Source of the DNA: Candidatus Fukatsuia endosymbiont of Tuberolachnus salignus
Lineage (GTDB): Bacteria; Pseudomonadota; Gammaproteobacteria; Enterobacterales; Enterobacteriaceae
NCBI RefSeq assembly: GCF_964030845.1
Contig: NZ_OZ034983.1
Span: 620,001-684,000 of the forward strand
Length of the DNA stretch: 64,000 nucleotides
Direction of reading: 5' to 3'
Within the stretch, counting starts at the first letter, position 1. Each line of letters begins with the position of its first letter. The notes below the pieces were generated by a model. The model had not been told where the DNA came from, searched no databases, and was given only the letters and a program-made list of their open reading frames with translations. Shown here piece after piece: positions 35,635 to 44,697 of the stretch. Position numbers and translations under genes: made by a program.

Positions 35635-35752
35635 CCCTCGTTTTTGCTATCAACAAGTAAATTGGATAAAGCTGATAAAATAAAAAATTCATGTCTAAAG
35701 TTCACCACAGATATTCTTGAATATTCTCCATTAACCTATTGAAAACTTATTA

Positions 35753-37258
35753 ATGTATCCAGAATCTTTTTTAAAATCGATTAACTCTGCTATTTTCTGG
35801 CGAGGATTCAGTAAATTATCAGGTCTAGCTAAGCATGTTATCATCGCTGGTGTTATTGGCTTGAGTGCTCAGCTCGATAGTTTTTTTATGATGATGGCGT
35901 TACTGGGTATCCTGGTGCTTTCTTGGGGTGAAATGGTTGATATCATGGCCGTTCCTCATATGGTACAAAGTTGGCAAAAAGGAGATACAGAAGAATTTAA
36001 AAAAATTGCATCGGGTTATATGACACTTACTTTGCTAGGATCCTTGTTACTGGCTTCACTGATTTATTTTTTTCGAGATAAATTACCGCTGTTGGCTATT
36101 GGCTTTGAAACGGAGAGAGGGCAACTTCTGATTGATGCTGTTCCTTGGTTGTTACCCGCCATTATTTTTTATATCCCTTTTCGGCATATTGGTGCTGTTT
36201 TACGCGCTAAGCGACAATTTTCACCGCTCTATCAAGCTGAATTTTTATTATCACTGGCTACATTGCTATGTGTAGGGTTCTTTAATCAACAGCACAATGT
36301 TTTATTTTGGTCTTATAGTCTTGGGATAATGGGGGCATTTTTATATCTTCTCGTGAGGAATTGGCGTTTTTTCCTCCCGCTTGGTAATCCTTTTTCACTC
36401 ACTGTGCGTCAATCACTGGTAATGGCACCTGGACTCTTTATTCTACAAAGCGCACAATATGTTTACGTTTTAACTGACCAGATATTTGTTTCATTTTTAC
36501 CTACCGGTATGGTTTCAGCATTGTTCTATGCCACGATTCTAATCTATTTGCTACCTAGTGTTATTGGTTTAGATAGTGCTTTTATTACAGTCATTTCAGA
36601 ACAAACTGACAAACAACAACGAACAAAAAAAATTAATGATTTATTGGCATTAGTGATTTTTTTTAGTTTGGGTGCCACTCTCTTTATTCTCGTGGCAGGT
36701 AAAAACGTCATTGCAATGTTACTTGAGCGCGGTTTGTTCACCACAGCGGATACTCAAAGTGTTGCTATTGCTTTGATGGCATACAGTGGCGTCATTTTAC
36801 CTTCTTTTCTTAATAAGCCCTTCGATCAAATTTTCCAAGTAGAGCGTAAAATTGGCTTAATAGTACGGCGCACTGTGCTGGGTTTTATGACTAATTTAAT
36901 TCTAAACAGTGTATTTCTTTTTATCTTTCATTGGGGATTATTCGGTATTGCATTGTCTACTTCAATTAGTTATTGGGTAATGCTATTAACCAGTTTACAA
37001 GCGTTAAGAAAAATAGGTTATCCAATAGATTTATTACGTGCATTGAAATGGGGAATGTGGCTTGCTCTATTTTTAGCTATAACTTATTTCTGTTGTAGAT
37101 TTGTTCTCATTTATTTTACTAATAATTTGGTAATATTGGCTTCATGTGCTTTATTAGTTGCTGGTGCTTTATTTTTAGCGGCACTATTTTACCAAGGTGA
37201 AGAGAAAAAATTAATAAAAATGGTCATTGAACGTTATAAAACATTCAGTCTTGTATGA
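35753..37258 (+). CDS. MurJ/MviN-type flippase, probable Wzx
   Basis: A 501-residue polytopic membrane protein with about 12-14 hydrophobic segments. It belongs to the MOP flippase superfamily and resembles MurJ/MviN rather than classical Wzx, for example in LLERGLFTTADTQSVAIALMAYSGVILPSFLNKPFDQIFQ (residues about 322-365). As the only flippase between the ops site and Wzz it is the best candidate to flip the lipid-linked O unit, although a lipid II flippase role cannot be excluded from sequence. The stretch before it has no clear ribosome site. Confidence 0.8.
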   Translation: MYPESFLKSINSAIFWRGFSKLSGLAKHVIIAGVIGLSAQLDSFFMMMALLGILVLSWGEMVDIMAVPHMVQSWQKGDTEEFKKIASGYMTLTLLGSLLLASLIYFFRDKLPLLAIGFETERGQLLIDAVPWLLPAIIFYIPFRHIGAVLRAKRQFSPLYQAEFLLSLATLLCVGFFNQQHNVLFWSYSLGIMGAFLYLLVRNWRFFLPLGNPFSLTVRQSLVMAPGLFILQSAQYVYVLTDQIFVSFLPTGMVSALFYATILIYLLPSVIGLDSAFITVISEQTDKQQRTKKINDLLALVIFFSLGATLFILVAGKNVIAMLLERGLFTTADTQSVAIALMAYSGVILPSFLNKPFDQIFQVERKIGLIVRRTVLGFMTNLILNSVFLFIFHWGLFGIALSTSISYWVMLLTSLQALRKIGYPIDLLRALKWGMWLALFLAITYFCCRFVLIYFTNNLVILASCALLVAGALFLAALFYQGEEKKLIKMVIERYKTFSLV

Positions 37259-37297
37259 TATGTATTTTCTATATAAAATAGGCAGTTATTTATTAAT

Positions 37298-37325
37298 AGT
37301 GAGTAGTGAGTAGTGAGTAGTGAGA
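37298..37325 (+). repeat. Seven-base tandem repeat at the licA start
   Basis: Four units of AGTGAGT (the last AGTGAGA). The GTG start codon of licA (37313) lies within the third unit. Each unit carries a GTG, but only the one at 37313 opens into the gene. Confidence 0.85.
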
Positions 37326-38218
37326 ATAAAATTATAAGGAATTTGCTTGTTAGGGTGCTGAATTTAAGTCAAAAAGATAAAGTACATATTACTCCTATTG
37401 GTGGTATGACAAACACTAACTACCTTGTGGTAACTGAGACAATGAAAGTCGTTTTACGTCTGCCTGGTATGGCTACTGAACATCTTATCAACCATAGTTA
37501 TGAAAAGAACAACAGCAAATTAGCTGCCACAATTGGTATAAATACAGAAACGATTTATTTTGATAGTACTACAGGCATTAAAATAACTACGTATATTCCT
37601 AATGCAGAAACATTAAGTCCTAGTATTGTAAGAAAACAGGACAATATTGAAAAAATCAGTTTTTGTTTCCGTCGATTGCATCAATCAAACGTTAAATTTG
37701 CTAATGAGTTTAATGTTTTTTCTGAATATAAAAGATATAAAGATATTTTATTAGATTTAGGTAATGCCTATTGTAGCCTTCCTCATTACAAGGCTATTCT
37801 TGATTACTTTCATGAAGCACAGAAAATTTTACAAAAATTAGATCAAGATAGATGCCCTTGTCATAATGATTTAGTTGCCGCAAATATTGTTAAAAGTGGC
37901 GATAGAATTTATTTAATTGATTGGGAATATTCTGGCATGAATGATCCAATGTGGGATTTAGCCTCACATTTTTTGGAATGCCAATTTACCCCTGAGGAAG
38001 AGAAAATTTTTTTAACTTTCTACTTTGCAGGAAATATTCCAGATAGATCCAGACAAAAAATACTGTTATTTAAATTTACTCAGGATGTATTGTGGACATT
38101 TTGGACAGCAATAAAAGAAAAAAATGGTAACAATTTTGGTGATTATGGTATCAATCGATTTAAAAATGCATATCAACTGATGTATCAATATCAATATCAA
38201 TATCAATATGAAAAATAG
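37313..38218 (+). CDS. licA: Choline kinase LicA
   Basis: Phosphorylates choline for surface phosphocholine display. 301 residues, APH/choline-kinase fold: the LicA N-terminal block ITPIGGMTNTNYLVV with VVLRLPG (residues about 27-54), catalytic loop CHNDLVAANIV (Asp), and metal-binding LIDWEYSGMNDPMWDLASH. The start is a GTG inside a tandem repeat with an in-frame TGA two codons upstream; there is no strong ribosome site. The C-terminus ends in Tyr-Gln repeats encoded by TATCAA hexamers. It overlaps licB by 11 bases. AT-rich and foreign-looking. Confidence 0.88.
   Translation: MSSENKIIRNLLVRVLNLSQKDKVHITPIGGMTNTNYLVVTETMKVVLRLPGMATEHLINHSYEKNNSKLAATIGINTETIYFDSTTGIKITTYIPNAETLSPSIVRKQDNIEKISFCFRRLHQSNVKFANEFNVFSEYKRYKDILLDLGNAYCSLPHYKAILDYFHEAQKILQKLDQDRCPCHNDLVAANIVKSGDRIYLIDWEYSGMNDPMWDLASHFLECQFTPEEEKIFLTFYFAGNIPDRSRQKILLFKFTQDVLWTFWTAIKEKNGNNFGDYGINRFKNAYQLMYQYQYQYQYEK
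38179..38208 (+). repeat. TATCAA hexamer repeat at the licA end
   Basis: About four in-frame TATCAA units encode Tyr-Gln pairs and run into the licB ATG. Copy-number changes would keep both frames. Confidence 0.7.
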
Positions 38219-39152
38219 CACAAGAGCAGGAACTTATTATGGCCTACTCTCTGGCGTTTTATGGGGGGCAAGTGGTACCTTAGTGGGGATGGTGTTGATA
38301 GACAAACATCTGCAGAATCTTTTATTTGCTCCTATAATTTTAGCATTTATCAGTGATTTTTTATCAAGTGGTTACATGCTATTTTACCTTATCAAAAAAA
38401 AGTACCCTGTTAAAGAAGCACTGACTGAGCGTAAAGCACTAATTATATCTGTTGCTGCTCTGTGTGGTGGACCCATCGGTATGTCTTGCTATTTTATGGC
38501 AATTAAATACATCGGAGTTGGCTATGCAGCGACTATTTCTGCGTCTTATCCTGCTTTTGGTGCTTTAATTGCTTTTTTATTTCTAAAAGATAAATTACAT
38601 AAAATCGGCGTATTAGGGCTTTTTCTATCAATCATTACCACGATGACTTTAGGGTACGGTGCTGCGACAGATTCAGAATTTAGTCTGATAGGACTTTTAT
38701 TTGCCTTAATGTGTGCTGTCAGTTGGGGTTTGGAAGTAGTGATAAGTTCTTATGGTATGAGAAAATCTATTTCTCCTGATGTCGCTTATTTTATTCGACA
38801 AATTTCATCATCTTTTGGCTATGTACTTTTATTTGCAAGCGTGATTCCTTTTTCTGATATTACAGAATATTATTTTATGGATCTAAAAATAATATTACAG
38901 ATAGTTGTGGTATCACTCATAGCAACGGGTTCTTACCTCTACTACTATCGGTCTATTAATCTTGTTGGTCCTATTCGTGCGATGGGACTGAATATTACTT
39001 ATGCTGTTTGGGCTGTTTTATTCGGCTGGTCAATATCAAATAATAAACTCGATGCCCAGTTGATTATATTATGCTGTATTATTATGATAGGGTCTTTCTT
39101 AACCGTCAGTAATCCTAAAAGTTTGTCCATATTATTAAGATATAATAAATGA
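38208..39152 (+). CDS. licB: Choline importer LicB (EamA/DMT family)
   Basis: A 314-residue inner-membrane protein with ten predicted transmembrane helices in two EamA repeats (GLLSGVLWGASGTLVG at residues 12-27; GLLFALMCAVSWGLEVVISSYG near 162). LicB imports choline for LicA. The licA-licB-licC order and the overlaps on both sides (11 and 4 bases) support the assignment and indicate coupled translation. Confidence 0.87.
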   Translation: MKNSTRAGTYYGLLSGVLWGASGTLVGMVLIDKHLQNLLFAPIILAFISDFLSSGYMLFYLIKKKYPVKEALTERKALIISVAALCGGPIGMSCYFMAIKYIGVGYAATISASYPAFGALIAFLFLKDKLHKIGVLGLFLSIITTMTLGYGAATDSEFSLIGLLFALMCAVSWGLEVVISSYGMRKSISPDVAYFIRQISSSFGYVLLFASVIPFSDITEYYFMDLKIILQIVVVSLIATGSYLYYYRSINLVGPIRAMGLNITYAVWAVLFGWSISNNKLDAQLIILCCIIMIGSFLTVSNPKSLSILLRYNK

Positions 39153-39864
39153 ATGCCATTATTCTAGCAGCAGGCTTAGGTTCGCGTTTTGGCGATATAA
39201 CGAAAAAAAATCATAAAGCATTATTGCCTGTTGGTAGTATGCCTAATATTGAAAGAACAATTAATTCTTTGAAAGAATTTGGCATTATAGAAATTCATAT
39301 TGTTACCGGACATATGCATCATTTATTTGAATATTTAAAAGAAAAACATGCTTGCAACTTGATTTATAATGAAAAATACGCACAATACAATAGTATTTAT
39401 TCATTATACTGTGCGCAAGAATTTTTCAATGATACTTTGGTTATTGACGCTGATGTGGTATTACTAGAAAATATTTTTCAACAGTCATTGTACAGTTGCT
39501 ATTATATTATTCAAAGGTCAAGATCAGAAGAAAATGAATGGGTACCCTGTCTAAATGAAGAGGGTTTTGTCGAGAATATTGTGGTGACGAATAAATATCT
39601 CCCTTCGTTGCTAGGTGTTTCGTACTGGGTTCAAACAGACTGTCAACTTATCAAAAAAAATTGTGGGAATATTTAAAAGATGAAAAAAACCTGATCAATC
39701 CAAAATTATATTGGGACAATATCCCTGTTTCTATATTAAAAAAACTCAAAATAAAAACATTTTTAGTGACGGAAACAGTAGCGGCTGAAATGGATACTTT
39801 GGATCATTATAAAATGATATCTAGTCAGTTAGGTTCGGCACCTATGGCAGCATTCAAACATTAA
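39149..39864 (+). pseudogene. licC: CTP:phosphocholine cytidylyltransferase LicC, frameshifted
   Basis: Makes CDP-choline from phosphocholine. The N-terminal frame (39149-39676) has the nucleotidyltransferase motif LAAGLGSRFGDITKKNHKALLPV and VIDADVVLLE. It breaks at a run of eight A (39653-39660); the rest (LWEYLKDEKNLINPKLYWDNIP to PMAAFKH) continues in the next frame to 39864. One more A would restore a protein of about 238 residues. No other damage is visible, so this may be a recent lesion, a phase-variable tract, transcriptional slippage or a sequencing error. It overlaps licB by four bases. Confidence 0.85.
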
Positions 39865-39884
39865 CTATATCAGGAGATATTTTT

Positions 39885-40649
39885 ATGCGATCCATCATTC
39901 TTACTGCTGGTCGTGGCTTACGTTTACAGCAACCTGAAGACCAGCAAATACCGAAGTGTCTGTTGCAATTTGGAGGCATGAGTTTACTCGAACGGCACCT
40001 TAGGCTACTCAAAAATGTTGGGATCGACGATATTGTTTTAGCACTGGGTTTCCGTCACGAATTGATTGAAGCTGAACTCCAGCGTCTCAGTTGGCAACCA
40101 CGCCCTGAAATTGTACTGAATCCACATTTTGATCTCGGCAGTGTATTCACTGTTCACACTGTGACCGATGCCCTGATTCGGGGTGGAGATGTGTTGCTGA
40201 TGGACTCCGATGTATTGTATGACGAACGTATCCTAGGTGCTTTGGTTTCGGATCCGCCATCAGCTAATCGTTTACTCATTGACTACGATTTCGAAGCAGG
40301 TGATGAACCCGTCAAACTGTGTTTACGCGACGGTGTACCCATTGAATTACGTAAGCAACCCGTCGCTGGCCTGCAATACGACACTGTTGGTGAGTCGGTT
40401 GGTTTCTTCCGTTTTGATCAGTCGAGCGCCCGACGTCTTGCTGCCATCGTTAACTATTATGTCGATAGCAACCGTGCACATCTGCCACATGAAGAAGCCG
40501 TACGTGATTTGCTACAAGAAGGTCATCACCTGTTCGATGTCAGTGACATCACAGGGTGCCCGTGGATAGAAATTGATTTTCCCGAGGATATGATGCGTGC
40601 AACCCATGAAGTCTTGCCGCAACTACAACCATTATTAGGAATTGTTTAA
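39885..40649 (+). CDS. Sugar/phosphonate nucleotidyltransferase (LicC/PntC-like)
   Basis: 254 residues with the nucleotidyltransferase signature LTAGRGLRLQQPEDQQIPKCLLQFGG (residues 5-31) and metal-binding LLMDSDVLYD (about 105). It belongs to the phosphocholine cytidylyltransferase-like group; likely substrates are aminoethylphosphonate or phosphocholine with CTP. CAGGAG lies nine bases upstream. Its stop overlaps the pepM start by one base, tying it to the phosphonate pathway. It could also stand in for the broken licC. Base composition shifts to higher G+C here and stays so to about 44657. Confidence 0.8.
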   Translation: MRSIILTAGRGLRLQQPEDQQIPKCLLQFGGMSLLERHLRLLKNVGIDDIVLALGFRHELIEAELQRLSWQPRPEIVLNPHFDLGSVFTVHTVTDALIRGGDVLLMDSDVLYDERILGALVSDPPSANRLLIDYDFEAGDEPVKLCLRDGVPIELRKQPVAGLQYDTVGESVGFFRFDQSSARRLAAIVNYYVDSNRAHLPHEEAVRDLLQEGHHLFDVSDITGCPWIEIDFPEDMMRATHEVLPQLQPLLGIV

Positions 40650-42370
40650 TGAATACCGTTTCCCCCACTGATGCCATTGACTCTGCCGAAAGTCGCGTTA
40701 CACAGACTCATTGCGCGCAATTACGCCAAATGTTGTTAAGTGATCAACTTGAATTTCTCATGGAAGCCCACAATGGTTTGTCTGCACGTATCGTACGCGA
40801 AGCCGGTTTTCGTGGCATTTGGGCGTCGGGTCTGTCGATTTCAGCGCAATTCGGTGTCCGCGATAACAATGAAGCAAGTTGGACCCAAGTGGTTGACATG
40901 CTTGAGTTTATGGTTGATGCCAGCAACCTGCCTATCTTACTTGATGGTGACACCGGTTACGGCAACTTTAACAATATGCGCCGCTTAGTGCGTAAGCTTG
41001 AACAACGGGGCGTTGCCGGTGTTTGCATAGAAGATAAGCAATTTCCAAAAACCAATAGCTTTCTCAATGGCGAACGCCAGCCGCTGGCAGAAATCGAAGA
41101 ATTTGTCGGCAAAATTAAAGCCGGTAAGGACACTCAGAGCGATCCCAATTTTTCCATTGTCGCACGTGTCGAAGCATTGATTGCCGGTTGGGGCATGGAT
41201 GAAGCCTTACACCGTGCCGAAGCTTACCGGCTCGCAGGAGCTGACGCGATTTTGATCCACAGTAAATTATCAAAACCGGACGAAATTGTCACTTTCGCAC
41301 GTGAGTGGGCAGGTCGTAGCCCACTGGTCATCGTGCCAACCCGCTACTACAGCACACCGACCGACGTCTTTCGCCAAGCCGGTATCAGTACTGTAATCTG
41401 GGCAAACCATTCGGTACGTTCAGCAGCCTCAGCCATGCAAAGTGTCGTTAAGGAAATTTATCAAAGTCAGACGTTGATCAATGTAGAAGATCGCATTGCT
41501 TCCGTTAACGAAATTTTTCGTCTGCAAGATGCGGCTGAATACACTGCCGCTGAAGAAACTTATTTATCGGCTTCCAATGCCCCCGGTGCCGCGCTCGTGC
41601 TAGCGGCCAGTCGTGGGGCACGTGAGCTGGAGGCTATCACGCATGACCGCCCAAAAGTCATGTTACCGATTGCCGGTAAACCGCTGTTACGTTGGTTGGT
41701 CGATGGTTTTAAAAAAGAGGGTATTAATGACATCACGGTAGTCGGTGGTTATCGTACGGAGGCAATCGATAATACCGGAATTAAACTGGTCGTCAATCAA
41801 CGTTACGCAACAACCGGTGAGTTGGTATCACTGGCCTGTGCCATCGATACATTTAACGGCGATGTCGTGATCTCCTATGGTGATTTATTATTTCGTCACT
41901 ATGTATTACGTGATCTGGTCGAGAGCAATGCTGAGTTTTGTGTCGCCGTTGATTCGTCACAAACAGGTGCTGACAACCGTACTGTACGTAATTTCGCTTA
42001 CTGTACGGTCAAAGACGATCGAGGCATGTTTGGTCAAAAGGTATTGCTCAAGCATGTCACCAACGGTTTAACCACCGTGCTTTCTGAAGATACTCTGGCG
42101 CAAGGACGCTGGATTGGCCTACTGAATGTGCGTGGTAAAGGGCTAACTAAATTGAAGACGGTGTTAACAAATCTACGTAGGCAACCTGATTTCGATACGT
42201 TTGGTATGCCAGAACTACTCAATGCGTTGATCGCAGAGGGTGCCTCCATAGAAGTACTTTATGTGCATGGTCATTGGCGTAGCGTGAACGATCTCAGTGA
42301 TTTCACCAATGCGCAGACGCCGCTAAAAAGTATAGAGGATGTGTCGTACGAACAGGAGATCGATCGATGA
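40649..42370 (+). CDS. pepM: PEP phosphomutase fused to a nucleotidyltransferase
   Basis: Residues about 20-300 are PEP mutase, which forms the C-P bond of phosphonopyruvate: FRGIWASGLSISAQFG, LLDGDTGYGNFNN and the diagnostic EDKQFPKTNSFL, which separates true mutases from isocitrate-lyase relatives. Residues about 325-560 form a nucleotidyltransferase (LVLAASRGARELEAITHDRPKVMLPIAGKPLLRWLVDG; ISYGDLLF). Its G-x-G loop is altered (SRGARE), but the Lys is kept. Such fusions activate phosphonates as CMP esters for glycan transfer. It overlaps its neighbours by one base upstream and four downstream. Confidence 0.92.
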   Translation: MNTVSPTDAIDSAESRVTQTHCAQLRQMLLSDQLEFLMEAHNGLSARIVREAGFRGIWASGLSISAQFGVRDNNEASWTQVVDMLEFMVDASNLPILLDGDTGYGNFNNMRRLVRKLEQRGVAGVCIEDKQFPKTNSFLNGERQPLAEIEEFVGKIKAGKDTQSDPNFSIVARVEALIAGWGMDEALHRAEAYRLAGADAILIHSKLSKPDEIVTFAREWAGRSPLVIVPTRYYSTPTDVFRQAGISTVIWANHSVRSAASAMQSVVKEIYQSQTLINVEDRIASVNEIFRLQDAAEYTAAEETYLSASNAPGAALVLAASRGARELEAITHDRPKVMLPIAGKPLLRWLVDGFKKEGINDITVVGGYRTEAIDNTGIKLVVNQRYATTGELVSLACAIDTFNGDVVISYGDLLFRHYVLRDLVESNAEFCVAVDSSQTGADNRTVRNFAYCTVKDDRGMFGQKVLLKHVTNGLTTVLSEDTLAQGRWIGLLNVRGKGLTKLKTVLTNLRRQPDFDTFGMPELLNALIAEGASIEVLYVHGHWRSVNDLSDFTNAQTPLKSIEDVSYEQEIDR

Positions 42371-43557
42371 TTGAAGCACGCCAGTTTGTTGAAGCGGCGC
42401 GTGAAAAAGGCTTTGACTGGTATGCCGGTGTGCCGTGCTCCTATTTAACCCCCTTTATCAATTATGTGCTGCAAGACCCCTCTCTACATTACGTATCCAT
42501 GGCTAATGAAGGCGATGCCGTCGCGTTGATTGCGGGTGTTGCACTCTCGGGGGCGCCTGGGTTGTCTCACCGGCGTGGTATTACAATGATGCAAAATTCG
42601 GGGCTGGGTAACGCAGTCAGTCCCTTGACGTCGTTGACGTGGACATTTCGTCTGCCACAGTTATTAATCGTGACCTGGCGGGGTCAGCCGGGTGTCGCTG
42701 ATGAGCCACAGCATGCATTGATGGGTCCGATTACACCCGCGATACTGGAAAAGATGGCGATCCCTTGGGAAGTGTTTCCTACCGAGCCTGATGCCATCGT
42801 CCCAGCTCTGGATAGGGCAATAGCCCATATGGACAAAACGGGGCGACCCTATGCGCTAGTGATGCAAAAGGGGAGTGTGGCTTCTTATCCGCTCAAATCT
42901 AGTGTCACTACAGTGTCGAATACTAAATCCGTCTCCTGCGTAGTGTCGAAATGGCGCGGCCTTGAGTCTACAGCGAGACCATCACAATGCCAGGCGTTGC
43001 AAAAGGTGGTCACTCAGACGCCAACCGTTTCGACGGTGGTTTTTGCATCAACGGGATTTTGTGGGCGGGTATTGTATGCCATCGACGATCGACCCAATCA
43101 GTTATATATGGTCGGATCAATGGGTTGTGTGGTGCCATTGGCGCTCGGATTCGCCTTGGCACGCCCAGATTTAAGGGTGGTGATACTCGATGGTGATGGT
43201 GCAGCATTGATGCGTATGGGAGCATTTGCCACTGTGGGTGCTTATGGTTTGTCCAACCTGCAACATCTATTACTCGACAATGGCGTACACAATTCAACCG
43301 GAGGACAAGCGACAGTGTCGTCTCATCTCTCATTTGCGGGTGTTGCCGCGGCCTGCGGTTACGTGTCGTCACTTGAAACGGATGATATTGAAGAAATCGA
43401 TACTTGGTTAAGTTCAGCGCCCTTAGCTGGCCCCCGTTTTGCCTGCCTGTTGACGAACACCGGCATGCCTGAAAGTTTACCCCGTCCCTCTATGACTCCT
43501 GTTGAGGTGAAAACACGTTTGATGCGACATATTAACCCGACTACTGGAGTTAACTAA
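42367..43557 (+). CDS. Phosphonopyruvate decarboxylase
   Basis: Thiamine-diphosphate enzyme that converts phosphonopyruvate to phosphonoacetaldehyde and pulls the unfavourable mutase reaction forward. 396 residues in two ThDP domains: the N-terminal Pyr domain (YAGVPCSYLTPFINY; catalytic Glu in NEGDAVALIAG) and the C-terminal PP domain with LDGDGAALMRMG ending in LDNGVHNSTGGQ. Starts within the pepM stop (ATGA) and shares a base with the next gene (TAATG). Confidence 0.92.
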   Translation: MIEARQFVEAAREKGFDWYAGVPCSYLTPFINYVLQDPSLHYVSMANEGDAVALIAGVALSGAPGLSHRRGITMMQNSGLGNAVSPLTSLTWTFRLPQLLIVTWRGQPGVADEPQHALMGPITPAILEKMAIPWEVFPTEPDAIVPALDRAIAHMDKTGRPYALVMQKGSVASYPLKSSVTTVSNTKSVSCVVSKWRGLESTARPSQCQALQKVVTQTPTVSTVVFASTGFCGRVLYAIDDRPNQLYMVGSMGCVVPLALGFALARPDLRVVILDGDGAALMRMGAFATVGAYGLSNLQHLLLDNGVHNSTGGQATVSSHLSFAGVAAACGYVSSLETDDIEEIDTWLSSAPLAGPRFACLLTNTGMPESLPRPSMTPVEVKTRLMRHINPTTGVN

Positions 43558-44657
43558 TGCTATTACTCAATCCTGGCCCTGTCACACTCACAGAATCTGT
43601 ACGTAGCAGTTTATTACAGCCTGATTTATGTCATCGTGAAAGCGAATTTTTTGATTTGCAAGATGAGATAAAAATGCGGATCTTAAAGGTTTATGCGCTG
43701 GATCCCGCAGAGTGGGCAGCAGTACTTATCACAGGATCAGGTACGGCTGCTGTTGAAAGTATGTTGGCGGCATTGATCCCTAAAACAGGTCGCTTGCTCA
43801 TTGTTGAGAACGGTGTTTATGGTGATCGTATCGCACAAATTGCTGCCCAGTACGATATTGTGCATACCAGGATCGTCGGTGATTGGATGCAGGAACCTAA
43901 CCTCGATGTGATTGCCGCGGAACTTGATGCGACACCTAAAGATCAGCGTTTCACTCATTTGGCCATGGTACACCACGAGACCACGACCGGGCGACTTAAC
44001 GATTTGCACTCTCTGAGCAAATTATGTCGTGAACGTGGCATCAAGTTACTTGTCGATGCGGTTAGCAGTTTCGGTGCGGAACCATTAGATTTTTCCGACG
44101 AAAGCCTAGTCGGCATCGCGGCAACGGCTAATAAATGCCTGCATGCGGTGCCAGGTGTGTCTTTTGTGATAGTACGGCGTAGTGCACTGATTCAGGCAAC
44201 CTGTCGTACCTATTATCTTGATCTTGTCCGATTGGTACGCTTGCAAGATCAACGTAATACGCCATTCACACCTGCGGTACATGCCTATTATGCGTTAGCG
44301 GCAGCACTGCGTGAATTCGAAAAACAGGGCGGTCGAAGCGCACGTTACCAACATTATTCAGCACTGGCCGAACAGGTACGGACAGGAATGGAGGCGCTCG
44401 GAATTGAGTCAGTCATACCCATTTCTCAGTCATCAGTCGTGCTACGTGCTTACCGTTTACCGACAGGGCTTACCTATGCCAGGTTACATGATGCATTGAA
44501 AGCAGAAGGTTTTGTGATCTATGCGGGGCAAGGAGATTTATCGAAAACACTGTTTCGGATCTCCACTATGGGCAATCTAACTGCAGCTGATATCTGCCGA
44601 CTGCTGGAAGGCGTTGCTAAAGTTATAGAGCCAAAAGATGAGCTAACTTTTACGTAA
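43557..44657 (+). CDS. 2-aminoethylphosphonate transaminase
   Basis: Class V PLP aminotransferase of 366 residues, here probably used in the biosynthetic direction to make 2-aminoethylphosphonate from phosphonoacetaldehyde. It has the family start LLLNPGPVTLTESVRSSLLQPDLCHRE, ITGSGTAAVESMLAALIP and the PLP Lys in TANKCLHAVPGVSFV (about 193). It is the last gene of a tightly overlapped four-gene cassette; no phosphonatase gene (degradation) is present, which favours synthesis. Confidence 0.92.
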   Translation: MLLLNPGPVTLTESVRSSLLQPDLCHRESEFFDLQDEIKMRILKVYALDPAEWAAVLITGSGTAAVESMLAALIPKTGRLLIVENGVYGDRIAQIAAQYDIVHTRIVGDWMQEPNLDVIAAELDATPKDQRFTHLAMVHHETTTGRLNDLHSLSKLCRERGIKLLVDAVSSFGAEPLDFSDESLVGIAATANKCLHAVPGVSFVIVRRSALIQATCRTYYLDLVRLVRLQDQRNTPFTPAVHAYYALAAALREFEKQGGRSARYQHYSALAEQVRTGMEALGIESVIPISQSSVVLRAYRLPTGLTYARLHDALKAEGFVIYAGQGDLSKTLFRISTMGNLTAADICRLLEGVAKVIEPKDELTFT

Positions 44658-44697
44658 AATCAAGTGATTTCTAAATATATTAGTGGGATATACATAA

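Noticed and set aside
37299..37325. CRISPR-like or direct-repeat array
   Set aside because: Only four 7-base units without spacers; it is a simple tandem repeat.
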